This document shows positions 53,207 through 62,577 of a DNA stretch of 64,000 nt, one piece after another. Origin of the DNA: Streptomyces sp. 35G-GA-8 (GTDB lineage: Bacteria; Actinomycetota; Actinomycetes; Streptomycetales; Streptomycetaceae); NCBI RefSeq assembly GCF_023534745.1, contig NZ_JAMHJQ010000017.1:58692-122691 (forward strand), in the 5' to 3' direction. The notes below the pieces were generated by a model. The model saw only the letters and a list, made by a program, of their open reading frames with translations. It ran no database searches and had not been told where the DNA came from. Made by a program: the position numbers and the translations under genes. Within the stretch, counting starts at the first letter, position 1, and every line of letters begins with the position of its first letter.

Positions 53207-54583
53207 TCACACCCGCGCGTAACCGAGCGCGGGCTCCGCCGCCGCCGGCGCGGGCCCGGCCGGAGCCCCGCGAAGGTATACCGCCCAGGTGAGGCAGAAG
53301 CAGACGGCGTAGAAGAGCAGGAACGCGACGAACGCCGGGGTGCCGGTGGACGCGGTCTGGAACGACTGCCGGAAGGCGAGGTTGATGGCGAGCCCGCCGA
53401 GCGCCCCGACGGCCCCGATCAGCCCCATCGACGCCCCGGAGAGCCGGCGTCCGTACGCGGCGGCCCGCTCGCCCGTCATCCCCCGCTCCAGCGCCCTGGC
53501 GTGGAAGATCCCGGGGATCATCTTGTACGTCGACCCGTTGCCGAGGCCGGTCAGCAGGAAGAGCGCGACGAACCCGACGAGGAAGACGGTCAGCGATCCG
53601 GTCACCGACGCAAGGACGACGACGCCGGTCGCGACGGCCATCGCGGCGAAGGTCCACAGCGTGATCCGGGCGCCGCCGTACCGGTCGGCGAGCATGCCCC
53701 CGACGGGCCGTACGAGCGATCCGAGCAGCGGCCCGACGAAGGTGACCGAGGCGGCCTGCAACGGGGTGCGCCCGAACTGGGTCTGGAGCACCAGCCCGAA
53801 GGCGAAGCTGTAGCCGATGAACGACCCGAATGTCCCGATGTAGAGCACCGCCATGATCCAGGTGTGCCGGTCCCGCACGGCCTCCCGCGCCGCCCCGGTG
53901 TCATTGCGGACGGGCGCCAGATTGTCCATGAACAGCGCCGCGCACACCGCGGCGACGACGATCAGCGGGAGATAGAAACCCAGCACGAGCCGCGGATGGG
54001 CGGCCCCGGCCGTCCCGATCACCAGCAGCCCGACCAACTGCACGACGGGCACGCCGATGTTCCCGCCGCCCGCGTTGAGCCCCAGCGCCCAGCCCTTCTT
54101 CCGCAGCGGGAAGAAGGAGTTGATGTTCGTCATCGAGGAGGCGAAGTTGCCGCCGCCGATGCCGGTGAGCGCCGAGACGACCAGAAAGGTCGTGTACGAG
54201 GTCCCCGGCTCCATCACGGCGTACGCGGCGCCCGTCGGCAGAAGCAGCAGCAAGGCGCTGAGAATCGTCCAGTTGCGGCCGCCGAACCGGGCGACGGCGA
54301 AGGTGTACGGCACCCGCACGAGCGAGCCGACCAGCGTCGCCATGGCGATCAGGAAGAACTTCCCGGCCGGGTCGATGCCGTACTCGGGCCCCATGAACAG
54401 GACCATCACCGACCACAGCGTCCAGATGGAGAACCCGATGTGCTCGGAGAGCACGGAGTAGAGCAGATTGCGGCGGGCCGTCCGCTCGCCGGTGGTCCGC
54501 CAGAAGTCGGTGTCCTCCGGATCCCACCGCTCGATCCAGCGGCCCCCTTTGCGTGCTGCGGTGGTGGTGGTCGGGGCAGTCAT
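53207..54583 (-). CDS. narK: Nitrate/nitrite transporter
   Basis: A 458-residue, 12-helix MFS transporter of the NNP family. Nitrate-signature-like glycine-rich segments are present: ALTGIGGGNFASSMTNINSFFPLRKKGWALGLNAGGGNIG and LTGLGNGSTYKMIPGIF, with Arg in RVPYTF. It imports nitrate or exports nitrite. The ATG at 54583 is 4 nt from GGAGG; a GTG one codon earlier is possible. It is co-directional with nnaR (196 bp apart) and divergent from a LacI-type gene. Confidence 0.92.
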   Translation of the reverse strand: MTAPTTTTAARKGGRWIERWDPEDTDFWRTTGERTARRNLLYSVLSEHIGFSIWTLWSVMVLFMGPEYGIDPAGKFFLIAMATLVGSLVRVPYTFAVARFGGRNWTILSALLLLLPTGAAYAVMEPGTSYTTFLVVSALTGIGGGNFASSMTNINSFFPLRKKGWALGLNAGGGNIGVPVVQLVGLLVIGTAGAAHPRLVLGFYLPLIVVAAVCAALFMDNLAPVRNDTGAAREAVRDRHTWIMAVLYIGTFGSFIGYSFAFGLVLQTQFGRTPLQAASVTFVGPLLGSLVRPVGGMLADRYGGARITLWTFAAMAVATGVVVLASVTGSLTVFLVGFVALFLLTGLGNGSTYKMIPGIFHARALERGMTGERAAAYGRRLSGASMGLIGAVGALGGLAINLAFRQSFQTASTGTPAFVAFLLFYAVCFCLTWAVYLRGAPAGPAPAAAEPALGYARV

Positions 54584-54875
54584 CACGCCTCCAAGGAGGG
54601 GAATCGAATGGTGGTCCCGACCGTAGGGACGCCGCGTTTCGCCCCCGTTCCACGAGGTGACCGGCGCGCAACCTTGCTCTCACCCGTGCTCGGGTTCGGC
54701 TGTGAGTGTTCCGGACGACGAAGAGCCACCCCGCATAAAGGACTGCGTGGCCCGCGCGTGCGTATGGGATTCTGTACGCGACAAGATCGAACACCGACTG
54801 TTCCCGCATGCCACCCCGAACTGGCGCGGTACCACCGCTTGTCGAGTGGACGGCACCCGGAGACGGAGGCGACTG

Positions 54876-55931
54876 ATGGCACGTACGACCACGTCCGGCG
54901 GGCGCAAGGACAAGCCGGCCACCCTGGCACTGGTCGCCCAGCGGGCAGGTGTGTCACCCCAGACGGTGTCCAACGCGCTCAACTCCCCGGATCTGCTGGC
55001 CCCGGGAACCCTGGAACGGGTCCAGCGGGCGATAGCGGAGCTGGACTACCGGCCGCACCAGGCGGCGCGTTCGCTGCGTACCCGCTCCAGCCGGCTGATC
55101 GGGTACGGCGTCCAGGCGTCGCCCGACGGGGTCTCGGGGCCGGTGATGGAACACTTCCTGCACGCCTTCTCGGACTCCGCCAACCAGGCCGGTTACCGCG
55201 TACTGCTCTTCGCCGCGCCCCTGGACCCGGCGGACGAACCCGACTGCTACGCCGAGCTGTTGCGCGAACAGTCGGTCGACGCGTTCGTCCTGAGCAACAC
55301 CTACCGCGGCGACCCGCGCCCCGGCTGGCTGCGCAAGCGCGACATCCCCTTCGTGGCCTTCGGCCGCCCCTGGTCGGCCCGTTCGGTCGGCGACTGGGTG
55401 GATGTCGACGGCGCCCACGGCACGGCGGCGGCCGTCGACCATCTCGTCGCGCTGGGCCACCGCAGGATCGCCTTCCTCGGCTGGCCGCGCGGCTCGGGCG
55501 TCGGCGACGACCGGGACCGGGGCTGGCGGGAGGCCATGCGCCGGCACGGCCTGTCCGTCCGGGATCTGCGGGTCAACGCGATCGAAGACGTCGACGCCGC
55601 GCGCGACGCGGTCGCCCGTCTCTTCCCCGCGGGCACGACGGCGGTCGTCGCGGCCAGCGACACCCTCGCTCTCGGCTGCTACCGCGCGCTGCGCGACAGC
55701 GGCCGGCTGCCCGGCCGCGACGTCGCGGTCGTCGGCTTCGACGACTCCTCCGCCGCCGCCCTGCTCTCCCCCAGCCTGAGCAGCCTCCGCCAGCCCCTCG
55801 AAGAGGTCGGCCGCGCCTGCACCCGCATGATCCTGGCCAGAATCGCGGACCCGCGGGGAACCCCGGAGCACGTCCTGCTGCCACCGGAGTTAATCGTCCG
55901 CGAGAGCTCCGCGTTCCCGGTCGCACCCTGA
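54876..55931 (+). CDS. LacI-family transcriptional regulator
   Basis: A 351-residue repressor. The N-terminal helix-turn-helix and hinge are TLALVAQRAGVSPQTVSNALNSPDLLAPGTLERVQRAIAELDYRPHQAARSLRT. The periplasmic-binding-fold effector domain follows (IAFLGWPRGSGVGDDRDRGWREAM, VVGFDDSSAAALLSPSLSSLRQP). GGAGG lies 6 nt before the ATG. No sugar-uptake operon is adjacent, so the target is unknown. Confidence 0.93.
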   Translation: MARTTTSGGRKDKPATLALVAQRAGVSPQTVSNALNSPDLLAPGTLERVQRAIAELDYRPHQAARSLRTRSSRLIGYGVQASPDGVSGPVMEHFLHAFSDSANQAGYRVLLFAAPLDPADEPDCYAELLREQSVDAFVLSNTYRGDPRPGWLRKRDIPFVAFGRPWSARSVGDWVDVDGAHGTAAAVDHLVALGHRRIAFLGWPRGSGVGDDRDRGWREAMRRHGLSVRDLRVNAIEDVDAARDAVARLFPAGTTAVVAASDTLALGCYRALRDSGRLPGRDVAVVGFDDSSAAALLSPSLSSLRQPLEEVGRACTRMILARIADPRGTPEHVLLPPELIVRESSAFPVAP

Positions 55932-56035
55932 CCCCTCGGCCGCCGCGGGGAGACCGTCCGCCGTTAGGATCGCCTCGCCGTCCGGCGCATCCGTGTGCCG
56001 TGGACGGCCATGGGAGCCGAGCCAGGGAGAACGCC

Positions 56036-56728
56036 GTGCTGAAGGCCTTCGCCGATCTGTCCACGCCGCTGGTGGCCGACGCCTGCGTCCGCCACGACGT
56101 ACCGCTGCGCGTCGCGCCGCCCGGGATCGGTGCCGTCGTCCGCGGGCACCGCGTCGCGGGACGCGCGCTGCCGGTACGGCACTACGGGAGCGTGGACGTG
56201 TTCCTGGAGGTGTTCGGCCGGGCCGAGCGGGGCGATGTACTTGTCATCGACAACGGCGGCCGGACGGACGAGGCGTGCGTCGGCGATCTGGCGGTGCTGG
56301 AGGCCGAGGCCGCCGGGGTGAGTGGTCTCGCGGTGTGGGGGCTGCACCGGGACACTCCTGAACTGGCCGAGATCGGCCTTCCGGTGTTCAGCTACGGCAG
56401 CTATCCGCCCGGCCCCGTACGGCTGGACGAGCGGGAGCCGGAGGCGCTGGACACCGCCCGGTTCGGGGCACATCTGGTGAGCGCGGACGATGTGGTCTTC
56501 GGTGACGAGGACGGTGTGGTGTTCGTCGCCGCCGAGCACGTCGAACAGGTACTGACGACCGCGCACCGCATCCGGGAGACCGAGCGCGACCAGGCCCGCA
56601 AGATCGTGGCGGGCGAGACGCTGCGCCGGCAGACGGCCTTCGACGACTATCTGGCGCGGCGCGCGGCCGATCCGGAGTACACGTTCCGACACCATCTGCG
56701 GCGGATCGGCGGGGCGATCGAGGAGTAG
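56036..56728 (+). CDS. RraA-family protein (aldolase/RNase-regulator fold)
   Basis: A 230-residue protein of the RraA/HMG-aldolase superfamily (STPLVADACVRHDVPLRVAP, VLVIDNGGRTDEACVGDLAVLEAEAAGVSGLAVWGLHRDT). The conserved RxDxA-type substrate/metal region is present as RTDEA. Members include 4-hydroxy-4-methyl-2-oxoglutarate aldolases and RNase E inhibitors; this lineage is not decided. The start is GTG at 56036 after GGGAGA. Confidence 0.88.
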   Translation: MLKAFADLSTPLVADACVRHDVPLRVAPPGIGAVVRGHRVAGRALPVRHYGSVDVFLEVFGRAERGDVLVIDNGGRTDEACVGDLAVLEAEAAGVSGLAVWGLHRDTPELAEIGLPVFSYGSYPPGPVRLDEREPEALDTARFGAHLVSADDVVFGDEDGVVFVAAEHVEQVLTTAHRIRETERDQARKIVAGETLRRQTAFDDYLARRAADPEYTFRHHLRRIGGAIEE

Positions 56729-56810
56729 CCGGGGCGCGATCGGGATCCGCGTCCTGTCCGCCGGCCGACCCCGGAGCCGTCGTGGGCGGACAGCCGGTCG
56801 GGCCGGGTGA

Positions 56811-57767
56811 TCAGGCATCGCCGGGGTCGGCCCCGGCCGGGAGCCAGCCGCCGGGGACGCGTTCCAGCCACCCCTCGTGCGCGGCGAGGGCGTCGGCGGC
56901 GGTGCGCAGAGCGTCAACTCCCGGATGTTTCAGCCCCTTGCGCCACACCAGCGACAGTGGTGACAGAGGTACGGGATCGACGAGCGGGCGCAGCACGGCC
57001 CCCGGCATCTCCGGGAAGTCCACCACGGTGAGTACGGGCGTACGGTGCTTGGCCATCACCCGCCGGAACTCCTCGGCCCCCACCGCCATCGGCGCGGGCG
57101 GGGCCAGTGCGATGGAGCGCCCCGCGAAGAGCCGCCGCGCCAGATCCGTCCACTCCAGGGTCCCGGGGTTGCCCGCCCCCGCGTACACGCTCTCGCCCGC
57201 GAGCGCGTCGAGCGGCACCTCGGCGCGGTCGGCCAGCGGGTGATCGTACGGCAGCAGCACGGCCAGGGGCTCGTACCGTACGAGCTGACGGGCGAGGCCG
57301 GAGCGGAGGGCGGGCGCGAGTCCGTCGGCGTATCCGAAGGAGGCGTCGAGCCGGCCTGCCAGGATCTCGGTGGCGGCGCGGGTCAGGCCGCTCTCGAAGC
57401 GGGCCATCAGCTCATGGTGCGGGGCGAGTTCGCGTGCCCGCGCCAGCACGCGCCCCGAGACCATGCCCTCGGTGTTGAGATCCACGAGCAGCGGCCGTTC
57501 CCCGGCGGCGCGGGCGGTCAGCAGCGCGTCCTGGGCCGCCAACACGCCCCGGGCGTACGGCAGCAGCCGCTCGCCCTCGGCCGTCAGCGTCACCTGGCGG
57601 GTGGTCCTTACGAACAGCTCGGCGCCCAACTCACGCTCCAGCCGCCGGATATCGCGGCTGAGCGCCTGCTGGGCGACATACAGCCGGGCGGCGGCCCGCG
57701 TGAAGTGCAGTTCCTCGGCGGCGGCGACGAAGCCGCGGAGCAGCCGGGGATCGATGTCTCGGGGCAT
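56811..57767 (-). CDS. LysR-family transcriptional regulator
   Basis: A 318-residue regulator. The N-terminal winged helix is DPRLLRGFVAAAEELHFTRAAARLYVAQQALSRDIRRLERELGAELF, followed by the LysR effector domain ending WRKGLKHPGVDALRTAADALAAHEGWL. The ATG is at 57767. It faces an MFS exporter gene 82 bp away and presumably controls it. Confidence 0.93.
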   Translation of the reverse strand: MPRDIDPRLLRGFVAAAEELHFTRAAARLYVAQQALSRDIRRLERELGAELFVRTTRQVTLTAEGERLLPYARGVLAAQDALLTARAAGERPLLVDLNTEGMVSGRVLARARELAPHHELMARFESGLTRAATEILAGRLDASFGYADGLAPALRSGLARQLVRYEPLAVLLPYDHPLADRAEVPLDALAGESVYAGAGNPGTLEWTDLARRLFAGRSIALAPPAPMAVGAEEFRRVMAKHRTPVLTVVDFPEMPGAVLRPLVDPVPLSPLSLVWRKGLKHPGVDALRTAADALAAHEGWLERVPGGWLPAGADPGDA

Positions 57768-57782
57768 GCCGCATTTAACAAC

Positions 57783-57813
57783 ACACCTGCGTGAATGGCC
57801 AGTGAGCAGGTGT
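57783..57813. promoter_or_regulatory. Candidate LysR operator
   Basis: The inverted repeat ACACCTGC (57783-57790) / GCAGGTGT (57806-57813) with a 15-bp spacer sits midway in the short LysR-MFS divergent promoter. Confidence 0.45.
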
Positions 57814-57849
57814 TGGACCGGGAACGGCCGGTGCACCGAGGGTGTGAGC

Positions 57850-59226
57850 ATGCCGAATTCCCTCACACCCGACACTCCTCTGCTGGCCGTCACGGGCGAC
57901 AACCTGGTGCTGGCACGGCGGTACGACGCCCGCTTCGCCCCCGAGCCGCCACGCACACCCGGGCCGCCGGAACCTTCGCGTCCGGCCCGGACGGCGGGCC
58001 GCCGCGGCAACCCGTACGCCCGGCTCTTCGCGATCCCCGGCACCCGCGCCTTCACCGCCGGGAATCTGCTCGCCCGGCTCCCGATGGGCATGTTCAGCGT
58101 CAGCGCCGTGATCATGATCGCCGGATCACGCGGCTCCTACGCGCTGGCCGGCGCCGTCACCGCCACCGGCCTCGCGGTCACCGCCCTGGTGGCGCCCCGT
58201 ACCGCCCGGCTCGTCGACCGGTACGGACAGGCCCGTATCGCCGTGCCCGCCACCGTGATCGCCGCACTCGGCTCGCTCGCGCTGCTCCTGTGCGTGCGGT
58301 ACGACGCGCCGGACTGGACGCTCTTCGCCGCCTACGCCGCGACCGCCACCACCCCCAACACCGGCGGGATGTCCCGCGCCCGCTGGGCCCATCTGCACCG
58401 CGAGGCGACCCCCGAGAACGCCGCGGCCCTGCACACCGCCAACTCCTTCGAGCAGGCGGCCGACGAACTCTGCTTCATGCTGGGCCCGGTGCTCGCCGCC
58501 TTCCTGTGCACCGCGCTCTTCCCGGAGGCGGGCACGCTGACCGGAGCGATCCTGCTGCTGACCGGCGTACTGATCTTCGCGGCGCAGCGCTCCACCGAGC
58601 CGCCCGCCACCGGCCGTACGGACGCGGCGCGCGCCCCGCTCCACTCGCCCGCGCTGGCCGCCCTGCTCGCCGTCTTCCTCGCCACGGGCGCCGTGTTCGG
58701 CGCGACGGAGGTCGTCACACTGGCCTTCGCGGACGACCGCGGCCACCAGGCGTGGGCGGGCGCGGTGCTCGCGCTCCAGGCCGCCGGGTCGTGCGCCGCG
58801 GGTCTGCTGCTCGGCGCGCTGCGCCCGGCCCGCCGGCTCGGGCGGCGGCTGGTGCTGTGCATCGCCGCGATGTCGGCGCTGCTGTCCCTGCCCCTGCTCG
58901 CGGCGACCGCCGGGGCGTCGGGGTCGCTGCCGCTGCTCGCCTGCGGGCTGCTGATCGCGGGCGCGGCGACGGCCCCGACGATGGTGACGGGCATGACGCT
59001 CGTCCAGCGCCTCACCCCGGCGAGCCGGCTCAACGAGGGGATGACGCTGGCCGTCACCGCGCTGCTGGCCGGCATAGCCACCGGTGCGGCGGCCGGCGGC
59101 TGGACCGTGGAGCACACCGACCCGGCCCACGGCTACGCCCTCCCCCTCGGCGCCGCGCTGCTCGCCCTGCTCATCGCGTCGGCCGGTGCGCGCCGCTTCG
59201 GACATGACGAAGGCCCCGCTGCCTGA
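57850..59226 (+). CDS. MFS transporter
   Basis: A 458-residue, 12-helix exporter-type MFS protein with a ~55-residue cytoplasmic Pro/Arg-rich N-terminus. Hydrophobic helices alternate regularly from IPGTRAFTAGNLLARLPMGMF; RTARLVDRYGQAR is the loop-2-3 motif. GAGGG lies 7 nt before the ATG. The stop codon falls in the loop of a terminator hairpin, so the last residues (GHDEGPAA) are encoded by a terminator arm. Substrate unknown. Confidence 0.9.
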   Translation: MPNSLTPDTPLLAVTGDNLVLARRYDARFAPEPPRTPGPPEPSRPARTAGRRGNPYARLFAIPGTRAFTAGNLLARLPMGMFSVSAVIMIAGSRGSYALAGAVTATGLAVTALVAPRTARLVDRYGQARIAVPATVIAALGSLALLLCVRYDAPDWTLFAAYAATATTPNTGGMSRARWAHLHREATPENAAALHTANSFEQAADELCFMLGPVLAAFLCTALFPEAGTLTGAILLLTGVLIFAAQRSTEPPATGRTDAARAPLHSPALAALLAVFLATGAVFGATEVVTLAFADDRGHQAWAGAVLALQAAGSCAAGLLLGALRPARRLGRRLVLCIAAMSALLSLPLLAATAGASGSLPLLACGLLIAGAATAPTMVTGMTLVQRLTPASRLNEGMTLAVTALLAGIATGAAAGGWTVEHTDPAHGYALPLGAALLALLIASAGARRFGHDEGPAA

Positions 59227-59244
59227 GGAGCAGCGGGGCCTTCG
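59208..59244. terminator. Bidirectional terminator overlapping the MFS stop codon
   Basis: A perfect 15-bp stem (CGAAGGCCCCGCTGC at 59208-59222 with 59230-59244) and a 7-nt loop containing the stop codon. It can end both the MFS transcript and ssrA coming from the other side. Confidence 0.9.
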
Positions 59245-59291
59245 CCCGTGGTATTCATCGAGACGATATTCAATTGTGCACATGGGAATTG

Positions 59292-59675
59292 TGGAGATGG
59301 CGGGAATCGAACCCGCGTCCAACGGTGCGGAACCAGGGCTTCTCCGAGCGCAGTCCGTTTCGCTTTTCTCGGCCCCGGAGATCACACGGACAAGTCTCCG
59401 ACGGGCTCAGTCACTGTTTGGTTTCCCTCTGCTCCCCGTGACCGGGCTCAGAGGTTTAGTTCCCTAGCTGATGCCAGGATCCGGGTCGGGAACAGCCCCG
59501 GGCTGACACTCCGCAGAGTCTTCGCTAGCTGCTAATTAGGCAGCGAGGGCGAAGGCGGAGGAATCGCGCTTAGAAGTGGCGATTATTGTTTGCGACATAT
59601 GGTTAACGAGATCATTGCCGCTTCCTCGGCTCGCTTCACCTGCTTCGACATCCGCTGTCGAAACCGATCATCCCC
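59292..59675 (-). ncRNA. ssrA: Transfer-messenger RNA
   Basis: A 384-nt tmRNA that rescues stalled ribosomes. The 5' end GGGGATGATCGGTTTCGACA (from 59675) pairs with the 3' CATCTCC (59299-59293) before discriminator A. The T arm GCGGGTTCGATTCCCGC is intact. The CCA is not encoded. The tag frame (59580-59539) reads ATSKRDSSAFALAA, followed by TAA. smpB lies just upstream on the same strand. Confidence 0.97.
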
Positions 59676-59839
59676 ATGTTGTTTTTTCAATCGTGCTCAT
59701 TTTCGAGCGCGCACCCGCTGTGAGGTGCGGGACCCATCTTACGTGACCAACGCGCGACGGTGCCAGCCTATTCCGCCCGGCCGGCCGAAGCGGCCCCGAT
59801 CAGGACCGCCGGCGGACCCGGCGGACCCGGTGGACCCGG

Positions 59840-60319
59840 TCAGGCCCGCTGACGCCGCTTCGCCGCCGAGATCGCCCGGTCGGTCTCGCGCCGGTCCTGC
59901 TTCTCGCGGAGCGTCTGCCGCTTGTCGTACTCCTTCTTGCCCTTCGCCAGCGCGATCTCGACCTTCGCCCGGCCGTCCTTGAAGTACAGCGCGAGGGGCA
60001 CGATCGTGTGACCCGTCTCCTGCGACTTCGACTCCAGCTTGTCGATCTCGACCCGGTGCATCAGCAGCTTCCGCTTGCGCCGGGCGGAGTGGTTGGTCCA
60101 GGTCCCCTGCGTGTACTCGGGCACATGGACGTTGTGCAGCCATGCCTCGTGTCCGTCGATCTGGACAAACCCGTCCACCAGGGAGGCCCGTCCCTGGCGC
60201 AGGGACTTCACCTCGGTACCCGTCAGCACGAGACCGCACTCATATGTGTCGATAATGAGGTAGTCGTGCCGCGCCTTCTTGTTCTGCGCGATCAGTTTGC
60301 GCCCAGTTTCCTTAGCCAT
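59840..60319 (-). CDS. smpB: tmRNA-binding protein SmpB
   Basis: A 159-residue SsrA-binding protein needed for trans-translation. Family sequence: [59 protein letters not shown] and the basic C-terminal tail [24 protein letters not shown]. The start is the ATG at 60319. It precedes ssrA on the same strand. Confidence 0.98.
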   Translation of the reverse strand: MAKETGRKLIAQNKKARHDYLIIDTYECGLVLTGTEVKSLRQGRASLVDGFVQIDGHEAWLHNVHVPEYTQGTWTNHSARRKRKLLMHRVEIDKLESKSQETGHTIVPLALYFKDGRAKVEIALAKGKKEYDKRQTLREKQDRRETDRAISAAKRRQRA

Positions 60320-60353
60320 AGTCCCGCCATTTTCTCACCCCGGCGCAACTTCT

Positions 60354-61541
60354 TTACTCCGCGCCGCCGAGCCCGCTCAGTACCGACCTCGCCCGCCCCT
60401 GGGCGTCCTCGCTCACCTGGAGGTCCGGGGTGACGCCCCGGCCGTCCACCCCGTAGCCGGCCGGCGTGCGGTACGTGCCGACGGTCAGCTCCGCGACGGA
60501 GCCGTCGGGAAGCGCGCTCGGCATCTGGACCGAGCCCTTGCCGAACGTGCGCGAGCCGACAGTGACCGACCGGCCGCGGTCCTGGAGGGCGCCGGTGAGC
60601 AGTTCCGCGGCGCTCATCGTGCCCCCGTCCACCAGCACCACCAGCGGGCGGCCGGTGTCGCCGCCGGGATCCGCGTACAGCGCGCGCTGCTCGCCCCGTA
60701 TGTCGTACGTCGCGACCAGACCGCCGTCGAGGAAGGCGGAGGCGGCGGTGACGGCCTCGGCGACCAGACCGCCCGCGTTTCCCCGCAGATCGAGAAGGAC
60801 ACCGGTGCCCTTCGGCGCGGCACGGACCGCGTCCCGTACCCGCTGGCCCGTCCCCTTGGTGAACGCGTCGACCTTGATCCGCAGCACACCGCCCTCGATC
60901 GTGTCGACCGTGACGGATTCGGTGCTGAGACGGGCGCGGCGCAGGCTCTCCGTCCAGCGGTGGCCGTCCCGCTCCAGACCGAGCACGACCGTGGAACCGA
61001 CGACGGACGCGCCGTCGCTCTTCCTCTCGCCGCGCAGCAGCGCCATGACGTCCGTGACGGGCCGCTGTCCGATACCGCGGCCGTCGATGTCCCTGATGAT
61101 GTCGCCGGGCCCGATACCGGCCTTCTGCGCCGGGCCGCCGGGGTGGACCCGGGTGACCTCGACCAGACCGCCGACGGTACGTCTCGCCCAGAGTCCGACG
61201 CCGGTGTACGAGCCGTCCAGGGCCCGCTGGAACTCCTCGTACTCACTCTTGTCGTAGACCGAGCCCCAGCGGTCGCCACTGCGGCTGACGACCTCCTCGG
61301 CCGCTTCCGTGCCGGACTTCCCGTTGGCCATGGCCTCCGCGACGGCCCTGGCGACCTCGTCGCGGTCGGCCGTCGACGCCACGGGCCGGGTGTGCACGCG
61401 GGGCGGGTCCTCCTCGCCGTACGGCAGGGCGCCCGTCGCCGCGCCCGTGGCGAGCACGCTCACAAAGAGCAATGTCAGGGCCGCCCCGCGGCGGACACCG
61501 CGGGACGTTCGGTGCAACTGGTGCAACTCGGAACCCGACAT
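60354..61541 (-). CDS. S41-family C-terminal processing peptidase
   Basis: A 395-residue membrane-anchored or secreted serine protease. It has a hydrophobic segment at ~18-38, a PDZ domain (~110-195, GLVEVTRVHPGGPAQKAGIGPGDIIRDIDG) and a tail-specific protease domain with Ser310 (VDGGTMSAAELL) and Lys335 (RTFGKGSVQ). It is always found between ftsX and smpB in streptomycetes, suggesting a cell-wall or division-linked role. Confidence 0.95.
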   Translation of the reverse strand: MSGSELHQLHRTSRGVRRGAALTLLFVSVLATGAATGALPYGEEDPPRVHTRPVASTADRDEVARAVAEAMANGKSGTEAAEEVVSRSGDRWGSVYDKSEYEEFQRALDGSYTGVGLWARRTVGGLVEVTRVHPGGPAQKAGIGPGDIIRDIDGRGIGQRPVTDVMALLRGERKSDGASVVGSTVVLGLERDGHRWTESLRRARLSTESVTVDTIEGGVLRIKVDAFTKGTGQRVRDAVRAAPKGTGVLLDLRGNAGGLVAEAVTAASAFLDGGLVATYDIRGEQRALYADPGGDTGRPLVVLVDGGTMSAAELLTGALQDRGRSVTVGSRTFGKGSVQMPSALPDGSVAELTVGTYRTPAGYGVDGRGVTPDLQVSEDAQGRARSVLSGLGGAE

Positions 61542-61608
61542 GAGGTTGAGTCTAGGACAACACCGAACGGCAGAACGGTGCTTGTCGCCTCCGCGTCAGG
61601 GGCGCTTG

Positions 61609-62526
61609 TCACACCCGGAGGTACTTGCGCAGGGCGACGAAGGCCGCCACGGCGGGCATCAGCAGACCGATCGCGAGCACCAGCGGAAGCTTGGCGAGCA
61701 CCGCGTCCCAGCCGATGAAGTTGACGAGTTCCATCTTGTCGGCGAGCGCGAGACCGTTGTCGATCAGGAAGTAGCGGCCCGCCAGAAGCATGGCGCAGGC
61801 GACCACACCGCCGATCAGTCCGGCGAACGCGGCCTCCATGATGAACGGCATCTGGATATAGAAGCTGGAGGCGCCGACCAGCCTCATGATCCCGGTCTCC
61901 CGGCGCCGGCTGAACGCCGATACGCGAACGGTGTTCACGATCAGCATCAACGCGATGATCAGCATCAGCGCCATCACACAGAGCGCCGCGATATTCATGC
62001 CGTTCATCAGGTCGAAGAGGTTCTGCAGGATATTCCGCTGGTCCTGGACGGACTCGACTCCGTCCCGGCCCGCGAAGGCCGTCGCCACCACCTTGTACTT
62101 CTCGGGGTCCTCCAGCTTCACGCGGAAGGACTCCGGCATCTGGTCCGGAGTGATCGTCGCGGCGAGCGGGGTGTCGCCGTACCGCTCCTTGTAGTGCTTG
62201 TACGCCTCGTCGGCCGTCTCGTGGTGGACCGTCTCGACGAGGTCCATCTTCTTCAGATCGGCCTCGATCTGCTGCCTCTGCTGGCTGGTGACCGAGCCCT
62301 TGGCGCACTGGGGCGCGGTCGCCGCGTCGTTCTTGTTGCAGAGGAAGATGGAGACATTGACCTTGTCGTACCAGTAGTCCTTCATCACGCTGACCTGCTC
62401 GCGCATGAGCAGCGCGCCGCCGAACAGGGCGAGCGAGAGGGCTACGGAGACGATGACCGCGAAGGTCATCGTGAGATTTCGGCGAAGACCGACGCCGATC
62501 TCCGACAGGACGAACTGGGCGCGCAT
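61609..62526 (-). CDS. ftsX: Cell division protein FtsX
   Basis: A 305-residue, four-helix membrane subunit of the FtsEX complex, which transmits ATP hydrolysis to peptidoglycan hydrolases. The first helix is in the LRRNLTMTFAVIVSVALSLALFG region. A large extracytoplasmic loop with two cysteines (FLCNKNDAATAPQCAKG) follows, then three C-terminal helices with RRRETGIMRLVGASSFYIQMPF. The ATG is at 62526. Confidence 0.97.
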   Translation of the reverse strand: MRAQFVLSEIGVGLRRNLTMTFAVIVSVALSLALFGGALLMREQVSVMKDYWYDKVNVSIFLCNKNDAATAPQCAKGSVTSQQRQQIEADLKKMDLVETVHHETADEAYKHYKERYGDTPLAATITPDQMPESFRVKLEDPEKYKVVATAFAGRDGVESVQDQRNILQNLFDLMNGMNIAALCVMALMLIIALMLIVNTVRVSAFSRRRETGIMRLVGASSFYIQMPFIMEAAFAGLIGGVVACAMLLAGRYFLIDNGLALADKMELVNFIGWDAVLAKLPLVLAIGLLMPAVAAFVALRKYLRV

Positions 62527-62542
62527 GGCGTCCTTTCAGCTT

Positions 62543-62577
62543 TCGGTGCTCAATGCTCGGTGCTCGGTGCTCAGTGC
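62543..62577. repeat. Five heptad repeats between ftsE and ftsX
   Basis: Five consecutive TCRRTGC heptamers (TCGGTGC, TCAATGC, TCGGTGC, TCGGTGC, TCAGTGC). The last contains the ftsE stop codon on the minus strand. They fill most of the 44-bp gap before ftsX. Confidence 0.85.

Noticed and set aside
54636-54661. GlnR box upstream of narK
   Set aside because: Half-sites are present, but the middle site is poor and spacing does not match the consensus.
53159-56728. Plus-strand open frame of ~1190 codons over narK, LacI and RraA genes
   Set aside because: High GC suppresses stop codons. Only its last 230 codons (RraA) are real; the rest is antisense to narK and out of frame with the LacI gene.
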